Below are positions 33,810 through 42,372 of a stretch of DNA of 64,000 nucleotides, in pieces (the stretch's first letter is position 1; each line of letters begins with the position of its first letter). Origin of the DNA: SAR202 cluster bacterium bin87 (GTDB lineage: Bacteria; Chloroflexota; Dehalococcoidia; Lucifugimonadales; UBA3495); assembly GCA_002238825.1 (NCBI GenBank), contig MPNC01000006.1:62001-126000 (forward strand), written 5' to 3'. A model generated the notes under the pieces. That model did no database searches, was not told the origin of the DNA, and worked only from the letters and a program-made list of their open reading frames with translations. Both the position numbers and the translations under genes were made by a program.

Positions 33810-36074
33810 ATGAAACTAACGCGCCGCAACTTCCTCGCCTGGGCTGGCATCGCTGCAACCGGAGCGATCGCCTGCGACCTGTTCGACGACGAACTGCGGG
33901 TGCAGAGCCCGGCGCTGATTCCTGAAGACCTGGTCAAGGGCCGGGACAACTGGTACGCCACCTACGACGGGTCGGTTCCCGGGGGAGAAGGCGTACTGGT
34001 CCGAGTGATGGAAGGGCGCGCCAAGAAGGTGCGCGGCAACCCCCGGTTCCCAACGAACCAGGGTAAGCAGTCGGCCGCGTCCGATGCGCTGCTGCAATCG
34101 CTTTACCACCCCGACCGGATCGCAGGACCCATGCTGCGCAACGGGCCGAGAGGGTCCGGACGTTACCGGCCGATATCCTGGGAAGAGGCGCTGAACCGGT
34201 TCAACGCGGCAGTGGAAGACCGCGGCAATGGGATGCTGCTGATCACCGAGGACCGCAAGTGCAGCTTCGCCAAGATCTGCGGCGCCTTTGCTGAGACGTT
34301 TGGCGGCCGGCACGTGGCCTTCGGCGGCGCGGCGGACGACACAGCGTACCGGGCGGCGGTGAAGGACGTGATGGGCACCGACAGCTTGCCCTTCCACGAC
34401 ATTGCCAATGCGCACGCACTGGCCAGCTTCGGCTCCGACTTCCTTTCTACCTGGGGCAACCCCACCGCCTACTCGGTGGCGTACGGCAAGTTCCGCTCCC
34501 ACGCCGATGTCGGCGATCGGGGTCGGCATTACCACTTCGGCTCCCGCTACTCGATGACCGCGGCCAACGCCGACAAGTGGATACCCATCAATCCCGGCTC
34601 GGAAGGCTATGCTGCCATGGCTGTGGCATGGGCGGTCGCGTCGACCCATCCGGAATCGTCGGCGGTGGCGCAGATCACAGGCGAGGCCGGACCGGGCGCG
34701 TTGAGTGAATTCATCCCCGACGCCCTGGTGGACGTGCTGGGCATACCGGACGAAGTTCTGGACGGATATTCGATCCGGGAGTTTTTTGAGAACCTGGCGC
34801 ACGACTACATGGCCCACGGCGGACTGGCCATCGGCGGCGGCGGCGAGGCCGGCGCGTACAGCAACGGGCAGTTCAACGCCTCGGCAGTCCTGATCCTTAA
34901 CCACATCCTGGGCAACGTGGGAGAAAAAGGCGGCCTGCTGCCTGATCCCGGGAGCCCGATTTCCGACACCCCGACGGCGGCTCCCGTGGCGTCCCTGGCC
35001 GATTGGCAAAGGATCGCCGGCGACATCAACAGCGGCGCCGCTCCCCTGGTAATCATCCACAATGCCAACCCCGTCTATGGCCTGCCGCCCAGCATCGGCC
35101 TGGAGGGCGCGCTGGGCAACGAGGGTGTGGTGGTGATCAGCGCCAGCCAGTTTCTGGACGAGACATCGGCCATGGCCGACCTGCTGCTACCGGACCGCGC
35201 CGCGCTGGAAGACTGGGGCGATGACCTGCCCGACCCGATGCCCGGTTACCACTTGTACGCGGTGCAGCAGCCCGTGGTGAATCCGCTGGCGGATCTGGAT
35301 CCGCGAAGCTTCCCGGATGTGCTGCTCAACGCAGCGGCAACGCTGGGCCGCGGCGACAGCATGCCGGCCGAGAACTACGAAGCGATGATCCGCTCGAACG
35401 TTGAAGAAATACTTGGAGCGGACCTCAACGATACGCTGATGTACGGCGGCTGGTGGAATGAGAACGTAACCGGCCGGGCGGCGACGCCCCCGGAGGGTAC
35501 GCTGGCCCGGATCGCGCGGAACGCATCGCCGGCCAATATCGTCGGCAGCGGAAACTTCCATCTGCAGCCCTACGAACACCATACGGTGAGGGACGGCCGC
35601 AACGCCCACCTGCCGTGGGCTCAGAGCGCCCCGGACCCGTTGACCACGGTGACCTGGCAGACCTGGGTTGATATAAATGAGAAGCAGGGCCGGGACGAGT
35701 TGGGTCTCCGTGAGGGAGACGTCGTAAACATCACCACCGGCGCCGGTAGCATCCAGGCGCTGGTGTACCTGAACCCGGGAACTCCGCCTGGGATCGCTGC
35801 GGTGCCCATGGGCGGCGGCCGCACCCTGGGGTCCAGCTACGCGACGGACCGGGATGCGCGCGAAAGCAGCAACGTGATGTCCATCCTGGAGCCCGTCGTA
35901 GTGGACGGCTCCGGTGGGTTGGCCTGGAGTTCAAACCGCTGCTCGATTACGCCCACGGGCGACAGCATGGCGGTCTCCAAGCTGGAGGGTGACTACACCA
36001 GCCGCGAGGTCGGGGAGCATCCCGCAGAGCAGGTTTATAAGAGCGTCAGCGCGGAGGGAGGTCATGGTCACTAG
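33810..36074 (+). CDS. actB: Alternative complex III ActB, molybdopterin-oxidoreductase-like part
   Basis: This 754-aa exported protein begins with a twin-arginine signal (TRRNFLAWAG) and a Cys that could be lipidated (GAIAC). The rest has the fold markers of molybdopterin oxidoreductases (YRPISWEEALNRF; C-terminal LREGDVVNITTGAGSIQALV and PGIAAVPMGGGRT). It lacks the usual N-terminal iron-sulfur Cys motif. In ActB this domain is structural and holds no Mo cofactor (family knowledge). In most described complexes it is fused to the ferredoxin-like part. Here that part is a separate gene 41 bases downstream. Confidence 0.87.
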   Translation: MKLTRRNFLAWAGIAATGAIACDLFDDELRVQSPALIPEDLVKGRDNWYATYDGSVPGGEGVLVRVMEGRAKKVRGNPRFPTNQGKQSAASDALLQSLYHPDRIAGPMLRNGPRGSGRYRPISWEEALNRFNAAVEDRGNGMLLITEDRKCSFAKICGAFAETFGGRHVAFGGAADDTAYRAAVKDVMGTDSLPFHDIANAHALASFGSDFLSTWGNPTAYSVAYGKFRSHADVGDRGRHYHFGSRYSMTAANADKWIPINPGSEGYAAMAVAWAVASTHPESSAVAQITGEAGPGALSEFIPDALVDVLGIPDEVLDGYSIREFFENLAHDYMAHGGLAIGGGGEAGAYSNGQFNASAVLILNHILGNVGEKGGLLPDPGSPISDTPTAAPVASLADWQRIAGDINSGAAPLVIIHNANPVYGLPPSIGLEGALGNEGVVVISASQFLDETSAMADLLLPDRAALEDWGDDLPDPMPGYHLYAVQQPVVNPLADLDPRSFPDVLLNAAATLGRGDSMPAENYEAMIRSNVEEILGADLNDTLMYGGWWNENVTGRAATPPEGTLARIARNASPANIVGSGNFHLQPYEHHTVRDGRNAHLPWAQSAPDPLTTVTWQTWVDINEKQGRDELGLREGDVVNITTGAGSIQALVYLNPGTPPGIAAVPMGGGRTLGSSYATDRDARESSNVMSILEPVVVDGSGGLAWSSNRCSITPTGDSMAVSKLEGDYTSREVGEHPAEQVYKSVSAEGGHGH

Positions 36075-36115
36075 GCCGGCCGACGCGCCCGCCGTGACCT
36101 GGGGACAAGTGAGAA

Positions 36116-36898
36116 ATGCCTAACGCCGAATTTCCGCACAAATGGGGAATGGTCATTGACCTGGACAAGTGCACGGGCTGCCAGGCCTGTGTGATCGCCT
36201 GCCAGGCCGAGAACAACATCCCCATCAACACCAAGGACTACTTCCTGCAGCGCCGCGCCTACGAATGGATCCGCATCGAGCGCTACTGGGAAGGCGAGTA
36301 CCCGAACATCAAGGCGCGGTTCATGCCGGTGCTGTGCCAGCACTGCGAGAACGCGCCGTGCGAGCCGGTCTGCCCGGTGTTCGCCACCTACCATAACGAA
36401 GAAGGCCTGAACGTCCAGGTGTACAACCGCTGCGTCGGCACCCGGTACTGCATCAACAACTGCCCGTACCAGGTGCGGATGTTCAACTACTGGCATCCCA
36501 ACTGGCCGGCCCGGCTGGAAAACCAGCTCAATCCCGATGTAACCGTGCGGACGCGGGGCATCACTGAGAAGTGCACCTTCTGCGTGCAGCGGCTGCGCCG
36601 GGGAGAAATCGAGGTCGAGGCTCGTGGCGGACAGCGCCTGAGCGACGAGCGCATCACCGGAGGCAACTACGACCCGGCGTGCGTCCAGGCCTGCCCCACC
36701 AACGCCCTGGTGTTCGGCGACCTGGAAGATCAGGATACGTCCATAAAGCCGTACTTCGACGACGTGAATGCGCATCCGGGCCACGGCGAGCACGACCGTG
36801 AGACCCGAGGCTACCGGCTGCTGGAAGAGATGAACACTCGCCCCAGCGTCATCTACCTGAAGAAAATCGACCAGTACCCCCTTAAGGGCGGACACTGA
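36116..36898 (+). CDS. actB: Alternative complex III ActB, iron-sulfur (ferredoxin-like) part
   Basis: This 260-aa protein has four cysteine clusters typical of NrfC/ActB-type iron-sulfur subunits. They are CTGCQACVIAC (about residues 19-29), CQHCENAPCEPVCP, CVGTRYCINNCP, and CTFC paired with CVQACP. Cluster composition ([4Fe-4S] and [3Fe-4S]) follows the family. It carries electrons between the quinol site in the NrfD-like subunit and the haem chain. It has no signal peptide of its own, so export with the TAT-signal-bearing partner by hitchhiking is likely. The stop overlaps the next start (TGATG). Confidence 0.88.
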   Translation: MPNAEFPHKWGMVIDLDKCTGCQACVIACQAENNIPINTKDYFLQRRAYEWIRIERYWEGEYPNIKARFMPVLCQHCENAPCEPVCPVFATYHNEEGLNVQVYNRCVGTRYCINNCPYQVRMFNYWHPNWPARLENQLNPDVTVRTRGITEKCTFCVQRLRRGEIEVEARGGQRLSDERITGGNYDPACVQACPTNALVFGDLEDQDTSIKPYFDDVNAHPGHGEHDRETRGYRLLEEMNTRPSVIYLKKIDQYPLKGGH

Positions 36899-38418
36899 TG
36901 GCTAGCGAAGCACACGCTCAACCCGGACCGGGCCACGATCACGACGCCCACGGGGTCGCTTCCCCGGGGCATGATTCCCACGAGCACGGCCATTTCGGGC
37001 CGGAAATGTGGGTAATCCCCGAACGATCGGAGTTGGTGTCCGGTGTTGTCCAGCGGCAGCAAGAAGGTTCGAGCCTGCTGCGCTGGGTCTTTATCGTCGG
37101 TGGAATACTGACGATACTGGGCATCGTGGGCTTCGTGCTCAAGCTGGTCACGGTCGGGTTCTCCGACCACAATGATTGGGGGTTTTACGTCGCGGCGTTC
37201 GCGTTCGTTTTCACGCTGTCCGCCTCGGCCCCGCTGGCCGCCTGCGCTTTCCGGTTCACCAAGAGCCACTGGCGGCGGCCGCTGACGCGCATCGCCGAGG
37301 TGTTCTCGGTGGTGAGCATTGTCAACATTCTGCTGTTCATCCCCGCGCTGATCGCGTTGCCCGAAATCGGGGTGATGACGGAAAGCGGCGAGGAAATGGT
37401 TCGCCGGTCCATCTGGTTCCAGGAGCTGAGCAACCCGTCGGGATGGCTCATGGCCTCGATGATCGGGCTGGTGTTCTGCTCGTTGTCCATACTGTGGCTT
37501 TCGGCGATGCCGGACATGGCCCAGAGCCGTTCGATGATGACCGGGTTCCGCGCATCCCTGTACGCCAGGCTGGCCGGCGGCTGGTACGGCACCAAGCGGC
37601 AGTGGCAGATCCAGAAGGGTGGCCTGGCCATCCTGGGCGGTCTGTACTTCATGCTGGTGGTGTTCGTCCAGTTCCTGATTGTCAGCGACTTCGCCATGGC
37701 GATGATACCGGGCTGGAAGGACTCGATCCTGCCGCCCTTTTACACGGTGATCAGCTTCCAGGGGGGCCTGGCGGCCATCCTGCTGACGGCCTACGCGCTG
37801 CGGCGCTGGGGCGGCTACCGTGAATACATGGGGCAAGCGCCCTTCTGGGCGGCCAGCAAGGTTCTGCTGGGCCTGACGCTGCTGCACACGTACCACCTGT
37901 TCGCGTTCTTCATCACCTACTGGTACGGCCGGCTGGAGGTTGAGCAGGCGATCCTGAACTACCTGATGTTCAAGTCGTACATTGGTATCTTCTGGGCCCA
38001 GTTGTTCTTCACCTTCTTCATCCCGTTCCCGATCCTGGTGTCCAACCACGCCCGCCGCGAGGGCTGGGGCGCCCCGTTGGCAGCCGTCTTCATTCTGATC
38101 GGCCTGATGCTCTTCCACATCCGGATATTCGCCGCGGCCTTCGCGGCGGCGCCGGCCGACCTGCACGGGCTGTATTACCTGCCTTCGGACGCGTTCTCCT
38201 TCCCGGCGCTGCTGTTGCCGCCGCCGGGGGCGACATTCCCCGATCTTTGGGACATCTTCATGCTCCTGGGCGGCGTGGGCATAGTGCTCTTCCTGCTGCG
38301 TGTCGCTCTCATGGTCCTGCCGCCGCTTTGCCTCTGGGAAATGAAAGAAGGTTCGATGTACCAGCGGGTCGACACGCTGATCCGCGGGCGTTACCTCGTG
38401 CTCGCCAAGCCGGAGTAG
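36898..38418 (+). CDS. NrfD-like integral membrane subunit (ActC/ActF type), first
   Basis: This 506-aa protein has a His-rich hydrophilic N-terminus (about residues 10-35, GHDHDAHG, HDSHEHGH), then roughly ten membrane segments. An NrfD-type signature is visible (FTKSHWRRPLTRIAEVFSVV). The family binds quinol at the iron-sulfur-facing side and is thought to be coupled to proton translocation. It overlaps the iron-sulfur gene by one base, so the pair is tightly coupled. The His-rich extension is unusual for NrfD proteins and could bind metal. Which of the two NrfD-like genes equals ActC or ActF is not certain. Confidence 0.82.
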   Translation: MASEAHAQPGPGHDHDAHGVASPGHDSHEHGHFGPEMWVIPERSELVSGVVQRQQEGSSLLRWVFIVGGILTILGIVGFVLKLVTVGFSDHNDWGFYVAAFAFVFTLSASAPLAACAFRFTKSHWRRPLTRIAEVFSVVSIVNILLFIPALIALPEIGVMTESGEEMVRRSIWFQELSNPSGWLMASMIGLVFCSLSILWLSAMPDMAQSRSMMTGFRASLYARLAGGWYGTKRQWQIQKGGLAILGGLYFMLVVFVQFLIVSDFAMAMIPGWKDSILPPFYTVISFQGGLAAILLTAYALRRWGGYREYMGQAPFWAASKVLLGLTLLHTYHLFAFFITYWYGRLEVEQAILNYLMFKSYIGIFWAQLFFTFFIPFPILVSNHARREGWGAPLAAVFILIGLMLFHIRIFAAAFAAAPADLHGLYYLPSDAFSFPALLLPPPGATFPDLWDIFMLLGGVGIVLFLLRVALMVLPPLCLWEMKEGSMYQRVDTLIRGRYLVLAKPE

Positions 38419-38438
38419 AGATTGCAGCCAGAGGGCAC

Positions 38439-38554
38439 GAGATTGCCGCGCTACGCTCGCAATGACATCCAATGCCAGACCGATGCGCTAATCTCGCATT
38501 GACACCAAAACGCTTGAAATGACACCCAACGCCAGGCCGACGCGCTAAACTCTC
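38439..38554. repeat. Family A fragment followed by an imperfect 57-bp-spaced direct repeat
   Basis: GAGATTGCCGCGCTACGCTCGCAATGACA (in two pieces, 38439-38467) is the right half of a family A element. Overlapping it, AATGACATCCAATGCCAGAC... (38461) recurs as AATGACACCCAACGCCAGGC... (38518). The copies are about 36 bp long and end in GCGCTAA. It fills the 189-bp gap between two subunit genes of one operon. Confidence 0.6.
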
Positions 38555-38607
38555 CACAACGCAAGAAACGAAACCGCCAGAGCCACCACAGGTAAGAGTA
38601 AGTCAAA

Positions 38608-39996
38608 ATGCAGGAAGGCAAAGTCCTACCCGCAGCGCAAGTTAACCGGGACCTGCTGCGGTCCATACTGGAAACGCCCCGCTGGTTCTGGCCGGTGGTG
38701 TCGTTGCTCGGTATGATCGTGCTGGCGGCCGCCGTAACCATCGGCATCATGGTTGACCGGGGTCTCGGGATAACCGGCTTGAACTACAAGGTGGTCTGGG
38801 GCTTCTTCATCACCAACTTCGTGTTCTGGATTGGCATCAGCCACGCCGGCGTGATGCTCTCCGCCATTCTGCGCCTGGCCAAGGCCGAATGGCGCCGCCC
38901 GGCGACCCGCGCGGCCGAGGTCCTGACCATCTTCTCGCTGATGACGGCGATGATCATGCCGATCATCCACACCGGACGGCCGTGGCGCATCCTGTACTGG
39001 GCTTTCCCCTACGACTTCGCCCGCGGCGTTTGGCCCAACATCCGCACCCCGCTGGTGTGGGACCCCTCCGCCATCCTGACCTACCTGACCTCCTCGACAC
39101 TGTTCGTGCTCATCGCCCTGGTGCCGGACTTCGCGGTGCTGCGTGACCGCACCACCGGCTGGCCCAAGATCGTCTATACGATGCTGGCCATGGGCTGGGA
39201 GGGCAATCCCCGTCAATGGAAGCTGCAGATCATCGCCGGCGTCCTGCTGTCCGCGCTGATCCTTCCGGTGTTCGTCTCCGTGCACTCCATCGTGTCCTGG
39301 GACTTCGGCATGGCCGTGGCCATCAAGTCGTGGCACAGCACGGTGTTCGCGCCCTACTTCGTGGTCGGCGCGGTCCACTCCGGCGTGTCCGCGGTGGTGT
39401 TCGCCATGATCCTGCTGCGCTGGGCCTACGGCTGGCAGGACTACATCCGCCACGAGCATATCGACGCGTTGGGACGCCTGCTGATCGTCGTGGCCACGGG
39501 ATGGTTCTACTTCCTGGTGATGGAGATCATCTTCGGCATCTACGGTTTGGAAGGCGACGAGCTGGCCGTGCGCGCCCTGCAGTTCCTCCCCGGCGACCAC
39601 GGCGTGGCCTACAACGTCTGGATGATAGTGTTCGTCGGCATCACCTACTTCCTGCCGGTGATCCTGTGGCTGCCCAAGGCCTGGCGACGTAACCTGTGGA
39701 TCATGTCCGTGGCGTGTATCTCGGTGAACGTGGGCATGTGGCTGGAGCGGTACCTGTTGTTCGTGCCCGGCCAGGCCAACAAGCAATTCCAGACCTTCAC
39801 CTGGAACGACTACCTTCCGCAGTGGCCGGAAGCCCTGATCGTGGGCGCGACGTTCGCCTTCGTATCCATGCTGATGCTGCTATTCAGCCGGGTATTCCCG
39901 CTGGTGCCGCTGTACGATATCAAGGAAGGCGACATCCTGAAGACCGAAATGCAGATTGGCCGACGCACCGTGCCGGCGACCTTCCGAGAGGACTAG
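38608..39996 (+). CDS. NrfD-like integral membrane subunit (ActC-like), second
   Basis: This 462-aa polytopic protein has about ten helices. It includes the NrfD/PsrC-type stretch ISHAGVMLSAILRLAKAEWRRP and AAEVLTIFSLMTAMIMPIIH, and the conserved HTGRPWRILYW quinol-region motif. LERYLLFVPG and DYLPQWPEALI appear near the end. This is the closest match to ActC, the main quinol-binding subunit. The gap to the upstream NrfD gene holds repeat sequence. ATG 38608 lacks a textbook ribosome site, although AGGTAAGAGTAAG lies 8 bases upstream. Confidence 0.86.
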   Translation: MQEGKVLPAAQVNRDLLRSILETPRWFWPVVSLLGMIVLAAAVTIGIMVDRGLGITGLNYKVVWGFFITNFVFWIGISHAGVMLSAILRLAKAEWRRPATRAAEVLTIFSLMTAMIMPIIHTGRPWRILYWAFPYDFARGVWPNIRTPLVWDPSAILTYLTSSTLFVLIALVPDFAVLRDRTTGWPKIVYTMLAMGWEGNPRQWKLQIIAGVLLSALILPVFVSVHSIVSWDFGMAVAIKSWHSTVFAPYFVVGAVHSGVSAVVFAMILLRWAYGWQDYIRHEHIDALGRLLIVVATGWFYFLVMEIIFGIYGLEGDELAVRALQFLPGDHGVAYNVWMIVFVGITYFLPVILWLPKAWRRNLWIMSVACISVNVGMWLERYLLFVPGQANKQFQTFTWNDYLPQWPEALIVGATFAFVSMLMLLFSRVFPLVPLYDIKEGDILKTEMQIGRRTVPATFRED

Positions 39997-40022
39997 CCTG
40001 GCATGGGTGGACGGGATTTTCC

Positions 40023-40050
40023 GGATTGCCGCAGTGCGCTCGCAATGACA
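40023..40050. repeat. Family A half-element fragment
   Basis: GGATTGCCGCAGTGCGCTCG plus CAATGACA matches the right half of family A elements. It lies in the 79-bp gap between the second NrfD-like gene and the first ActD-like gene. Confidence 0.6.
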
Positions 40051-40075
40051 AGGAACAAGGTTTAGAGTTATCGTC

Positions 40076-40636
40076 ATGGCAATGCAAGGGATAATGGGGA
40101 TGTTGCGGAACGCGATGCCCGCAGCCAGCGCGAAGCACACCGTGCTGGGAGTGTTCTCGGACGCCGAGTCCGCGGCCACCGCTGGCGACGAGCTCAAATC
40201 GGCCGGCATACCGGACACCGATTACGACTTCCTGACCGACTCGCCATATCCCGAAGGTTCCCTGGGAGAACGGGACGAGCCGCACCGCCTGTATCTCTAT
40301 CCCTTCATTGGGGCGCTTCTGGGACTATCGTCCGGCATCATGATCACGGCGATGACGCAGGTGGCATATCCGCTGGTCACGGGCGGCAAGCCCGTGCTGT
40401 CCCTGCCGCCAATGGCCATCGTCTGCTACGAAGGGACCATGCTGGGCGCCATCCTGTTCACGGTGATCGGCATCGTCTTTGAATCGCGCCTGCCCAAGTT
40501 CGACCTGGGCCTCTATGACAACCGAATCACCCAGGGATTCCTCGGATTGCGCGTCAAGGCGGAACCCGAGCAGAGCCGCGAGGTGGTACAGATAATGAAC
40601 GCCGCCGGCGCCGTAGACGTCAAGACGGACCAGTAG
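40076..40636 (+). CDS. actD: ActD-like (DUF3341) subunit, first copy
   Basis: This 186-aa protein of the DUF3341/ActD family has an N-terminal soluble ferredoxin-like fold (HTVLGVFSDAESAATAGDEL, DYDFLTDSPYPEG). Two membrane helices follow (LYPFIGALLGLSSGIMITAM and MAIVCYEGTMLGAILFTVIGIVF), then a C-terminal tail (NAAGAVDV). ActD is a small membrane subunit without cofactors. A second, shorter paralogue follows after 19 bases, so the subunit is duplicated. ATG 40076 sits near TTAGAG with no strong ribosome site. Confidence 0.85.
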   Translation: MAMQGIMGMLRNAMPAASAKHTVLGVFSDAESAATAGDELKSAGIPDTDYDFLTDSPYPEGSLGERDEPHRLYLYPFIGALLGLSSGIMITAMTQVAYPLVTGGKPVLSLPPMAIVCYEGTMLGAILFTVIGIVFESRLPKFDLGLYDNRITQGFLGLRVKAEPEQSREVVQIMNAAGAVDVKTDQ

Positions 40637-40655
40637 CAAGGACCGGAACGAACGC

Positions 40656-41165
40656 ATGGCAACGCAAGCAATACTGGGCCTGTTCGAGGACGCTTCGTCG
40701 GCTGCCGACGCCGGAGACGCGCTGAAAGCGTCGGGTGTCGCCGAGTCGGACTACCAATTCCTGACTGACATCCCGTATCCCGAAGGGGCGTTCGGCGAAC
40801 GGATGGAGCGACACAGCCTGTTCATATGGACGTTGATCGGCGGAGCGCTGGGGATTGTTTTGTCCCTGATAGTAGCGGGAATGACCCCGCTGGCCGTGCC
40901 GATGACCATCGAACCCAAGCCCATCCTGGCGATGCCGCCGCTGGCGGTGATCTGCTTCGCCGGAGCGATGTTGGGTGCGATTCTGTTCACCGTGATTGGG
41001 ATTGCGCTGTCACTGCGAGGGAATCTTGCGTCTCCGCACAGTGACGACCGGATCGCCATCGGATTGATCGGGCTCCTGGTCAACGCCGGGGCGGCACAGG
41101 CGCCCCAGGTCACTGAAATCCTGAACGATGCCGGCGCAGTGGACGTTACGACCAACCGCGCCTAG
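40656..41165 (+). CDS. actD: ActD-like (DUF3341) subunit, second copy
   Basis: This 169-aa paralogue of the preceding ActD has the same order of parts: QAILGLFEDASSAADAGDAL, YQFLTDIPYPEGAFGER, two membrane helices (LIGGALGIVLSLIVAGM and MLGAILFTVIGIALSL), and NDAGAVDVTT at the end. It lacks the short N-terminal extension of copy 1. The two could form a heteromeric pair or be alternatives. It probably arose by local duplication, since the shared blocks are short but in identical positions. Confidence 0.83.
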   Translation: MATQAILGLFEDASSAADAGDALKASGVAESDYQFLTDIPYPEGAFGERMERHSLFIWTLIGGALGIVLSLIVAGMTPLAVPMTIEPKPILAMPPLAVICFAGAMLGAILFTVIGIALSLRGNLASPHSDDRIAIGLIGLLVNAGAAQAPQVTEILNDAGAVDVTTNRA

Positions 41166-41221
41166 ACTGGCCCGGCCGGTGCGATGATCGAATCTGAAAG
41201 TAGCAATGGCTGAAAGTAGCA

Positions 41222-41779
41222 ATGAGAAACTTGATGACACGGTTTAGCTCGATCCCCGGGAGGTTCCGATTGCCGCTGCTGTTGGCGGCGTTGGCCACGG
41301 TGGGGATCGTGGCGGCCGGCTGTTCGCAGGGGTCATATCCGCTGGATATCTTCTACGAAATGCACTATCAGCCGGCGTACAAGGCGCATGAGCCGCCGCG
41401 GCTCAGCGTGCCGGCGTCGGCGGTGCCGTGGTACGGTTCGGAGCCGCCGAAGTCGACCTCGTTTGCCGGGTCGGGCGAGCACATCTTTGCGACCAACTGT
41501 GTCATGTGCCACGGGGCCGAGGGCTTGGGCAACGGTCCGGTCCTGGCGCGGATGATCGTGGACTACGGCTACCAACCCCTGGACCTGGCCACGCAGAACC
41601 CCAACCTCACGTCAGAGGCGGCCCGGAGCCTGGATCGAGACGGCCTGCGCGGCGTGATTGAAGGCGGCGTGAACGTGATGCCCTCCTTCAAGAAGCTGCT
41701 GACCCCGGATGAGATCGAACTGGTGCTGGACTACGTGGAAGGTTGCCTCCAGAATGGCAATGCCGCGGCGTGCCAGTAG
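41222..41779 (+). CDS. actE: Alternative complex III monohaem cytochrome c (ActE-like)
   Basis: This 185-aa lipoprotein cytochrome has a signal peptide ending in the lipobox VAAGC. A conserved segment follows (DIFYEMHYQPAYKAHEPPR), then a single class I cytochrome c domain with CVMCH (about residues 93-97) and a Met axial ligand in VNVMPSF. It is the expected monohaem subunit receiving electrons from ActA. Start 41222 is used, and ATG 41234 is also possible. AAAGTAGCAATG is directly repeated just upstream. No strong ribosome site was seen. Confidence 0.86.
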   Translation: MRNLMTRFSSIPGRFRLPLLLAALATVGIVAAGCSQGSYPLDIFYEMHYQPAYKAHEPPRLSVPASAVPWYGSEPPKSTSFAGSGEHIFATNCVMCHGAEGLGNGPVLARMIVDYGYQPLDLATQNPNLTSEAARSLDRDGLRGVIEGGVNVMPSFKKLLTPDEIELVLDYVEGCLQNGNAAACQ

Positions 41780-41809
41780 CCCCGGCCCCCGGATGACTTC
41801 TGGGCAGTT

Positions 41810-42370
41810 ATGATGAGAACATGCAACGAACTCGCCCCGGCACGCCGGGGCGTTTTTCTGATCGTGATTGCTGCGATGTCTGTGATGATGCCTCTGACGT
41901 CGGTAGGCGTAGTTGCCGCCCAATCCGGAGAAGGCGCAGGTTCGTACGACGAGGCGAAGGCGCAGGAGATTGACCGGATGCTGATGTGCCCGGTTTGTCC
42001 GGCGCAGACCATCGACCAGACCGAGGTGCCGTTGGCCAAGCAGATGCGGGCGCAGGTGCGAGAACTGCTGGCGTCAGGCGCAACCCGGGAGGAAGTGCTG
42101 GGCTGGTTCTCCGCGCCGGAACGCTACGGGCCCAGCGTGCTGGCCGAGCCGCCGCGCTCGGGGTTCTACCTGATTGCCTGGATTGTCCCTGGCGTTGTCG
42201 TCGTGGCGGCGCTGGCCGGCGGCCTGCTCACATTGCGGGCGATGCGCGGGCGGCGCGGAGATGGTGACGAGCTTCCCGGACCGGGAGATTCTGACGAATT
42301 GCAGCCTTACCTGGCAGCGGTGGACCGCGACTTGGCGCTGGACCGCCGGGATCCTGAGGGAGAAGCCTGA
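41810..42370 (+). CDS. ccmH: Cytochrome c maturation protein CcmH
   Basis: This 186-aa protein has an N-terminal signal/anchor, then the CcmH redox motif LMCPVCPAQTIDQT (Cys pair about residues 60 and 63, where LRCxxCQ is usual). The REEVLGWFSAPERYGPSVL helix and a C-terminal membrane helix (LIAWIVPGVVVVAALAGGLL) follow. CcmH keeps apocytochrome CxxCH thiols reduced for haem ligation together with CcmF. It lies directly after actE and 2 bases before ccmF, so complex and maturation genes form one block. Confidence 0.88.
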   Translation: MMRTCNELAPARRGVFLIVIAAMSVMMPLTSVGVVAAQSGEGAGSYDEAKAQEIDRMLMCPVCPAQTIDQTEVPLAKQMRAQVRELLASGATREEVLGWFSAPERYGPSVLAEPPRSGFYLIAWIVPGVVVVAALAGGLLTLRAMRGRRGDGDELPGPGDSDELQPYLAAVDRDLALDRRDPEGEA

Positions 42371-42372
42371 AC

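Noticed and set aside
36853-38472. A minus-strand frame of 539 codons over the first NrfD-like gene
   Set aside because: Shadow of the real gene, which has motifs and overlapping operon junctions; the frame includes repeat sequence at one end.
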